A stretch of 5,946 bases of DNA from contig JAFRCB010000012.1 in NCBI GenBank assembly GCA_017404585.1, positions 1-5,946 on the forward strand. The letters run 5' to 3'. This stretch comes from Lachnospiraceae bacterium (GTDB lineage: Bacteria; Bacillota; Clostridia; Lachnospirales; Lachnospiraceae). Positions within the stretch are counted from its first letter, which is position 1, and every line of letters starts with the position of its first letter. The notes under the pieces were generated by a model that did not search any database, was not told the DNA's origin, and worked only from the letters and a program-made list of their open reading frames with translations. The position numbers and the translations under genes were made by a program. Of the stretch, positions 5,946 to 5,946 are shown one piece after another.

Positions 5946-5946
5946 A

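Noticed and set aside
1..5946. CRISPR array, insertion sequence, prophage or toxin-antitoxin system
   Set aside because: I saw no spaced direct repeats of CRISPR type, no transposase or integrase motifs, and no small paired genes with suitable signals; the tRNA 3' ends are not followed by an integrase or a repeated attachment sequence within the window.

Overview
The window reads as a chromosomal housekeeping and cell-envelope segment from a Gram-positive anaerobe, most likely a Lachnospiraceae-type member of Clostridia. This is inferred from remembered family resemblance, not from a search. The LigA is of the Firmicutes type (NPRNCAAGTLRQ and YKYPPEEKET motifs), there is a surface protein pairing an NTF2-like region with an SH3b domain, there is a GW-repeat polysaccharide deacetylase, Shine-Dalgarno sites are strong, and neither tRNA encodes its CCA end.

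Layout. (1) Positions 1-2423, minus strand: a two-gene operon, rluF (23S rRNA pseudouridine synthase) followed after 11 bp by ligA (NAD+-dependent DNA ligase), which runs off the left edge with its first 528 codons present. (2) Positions 2424-2611: a divergent control region with a good + strand promoter, a weaker minus promoter for rluF, and a 13-bp palindrome over the -35 region. (3) Positions 2612-4141, plus strand: a membrane-anchored protein with about eleven GW-type wall-binding repeats and a C-terminal NodB polysaccharide deacetylase domain. The final catalytic histidine motif of that domain is changed to tyrosine. (4) Positions 4142-4325: the gap between convergent genes, almost entirely filled by one long imperfect hairpin. 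(5) Positions 4326-5426, minus strand: a membrane-anchored NTF2-like/SH3b protein with an acidic Ala/Glu linker, a consensus promoter with a palindrome in its spacer, and a TTG start behind a perfect AGGAGG. (6) Positions 5427-5635: divergent promoters for that gene and for the tRNAs. (7) Positions 5636-5853: tRNA-Ala(CGC), a terminator-like hairpin, tRNA-Arg(CCG), and a strong intrinsic terminator. (8) Positions 5874-5945, minus strand: the last 23 codons of an unidentified gene entering from the right.

The two surface proteins are convergent, and both carry an N-terminal membrane anchor plus wall-binding modules, so a shared envelope role is plausible but unproven. I found no CRISPR array, insertion sequence, phage gene or clear new multi-gene system. 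The most unusual items are the altered deacetylase active site, the long intergenic hairpin, the terminator between the two tRNAs, and the non-canonical DNA-contact residues in LigA.
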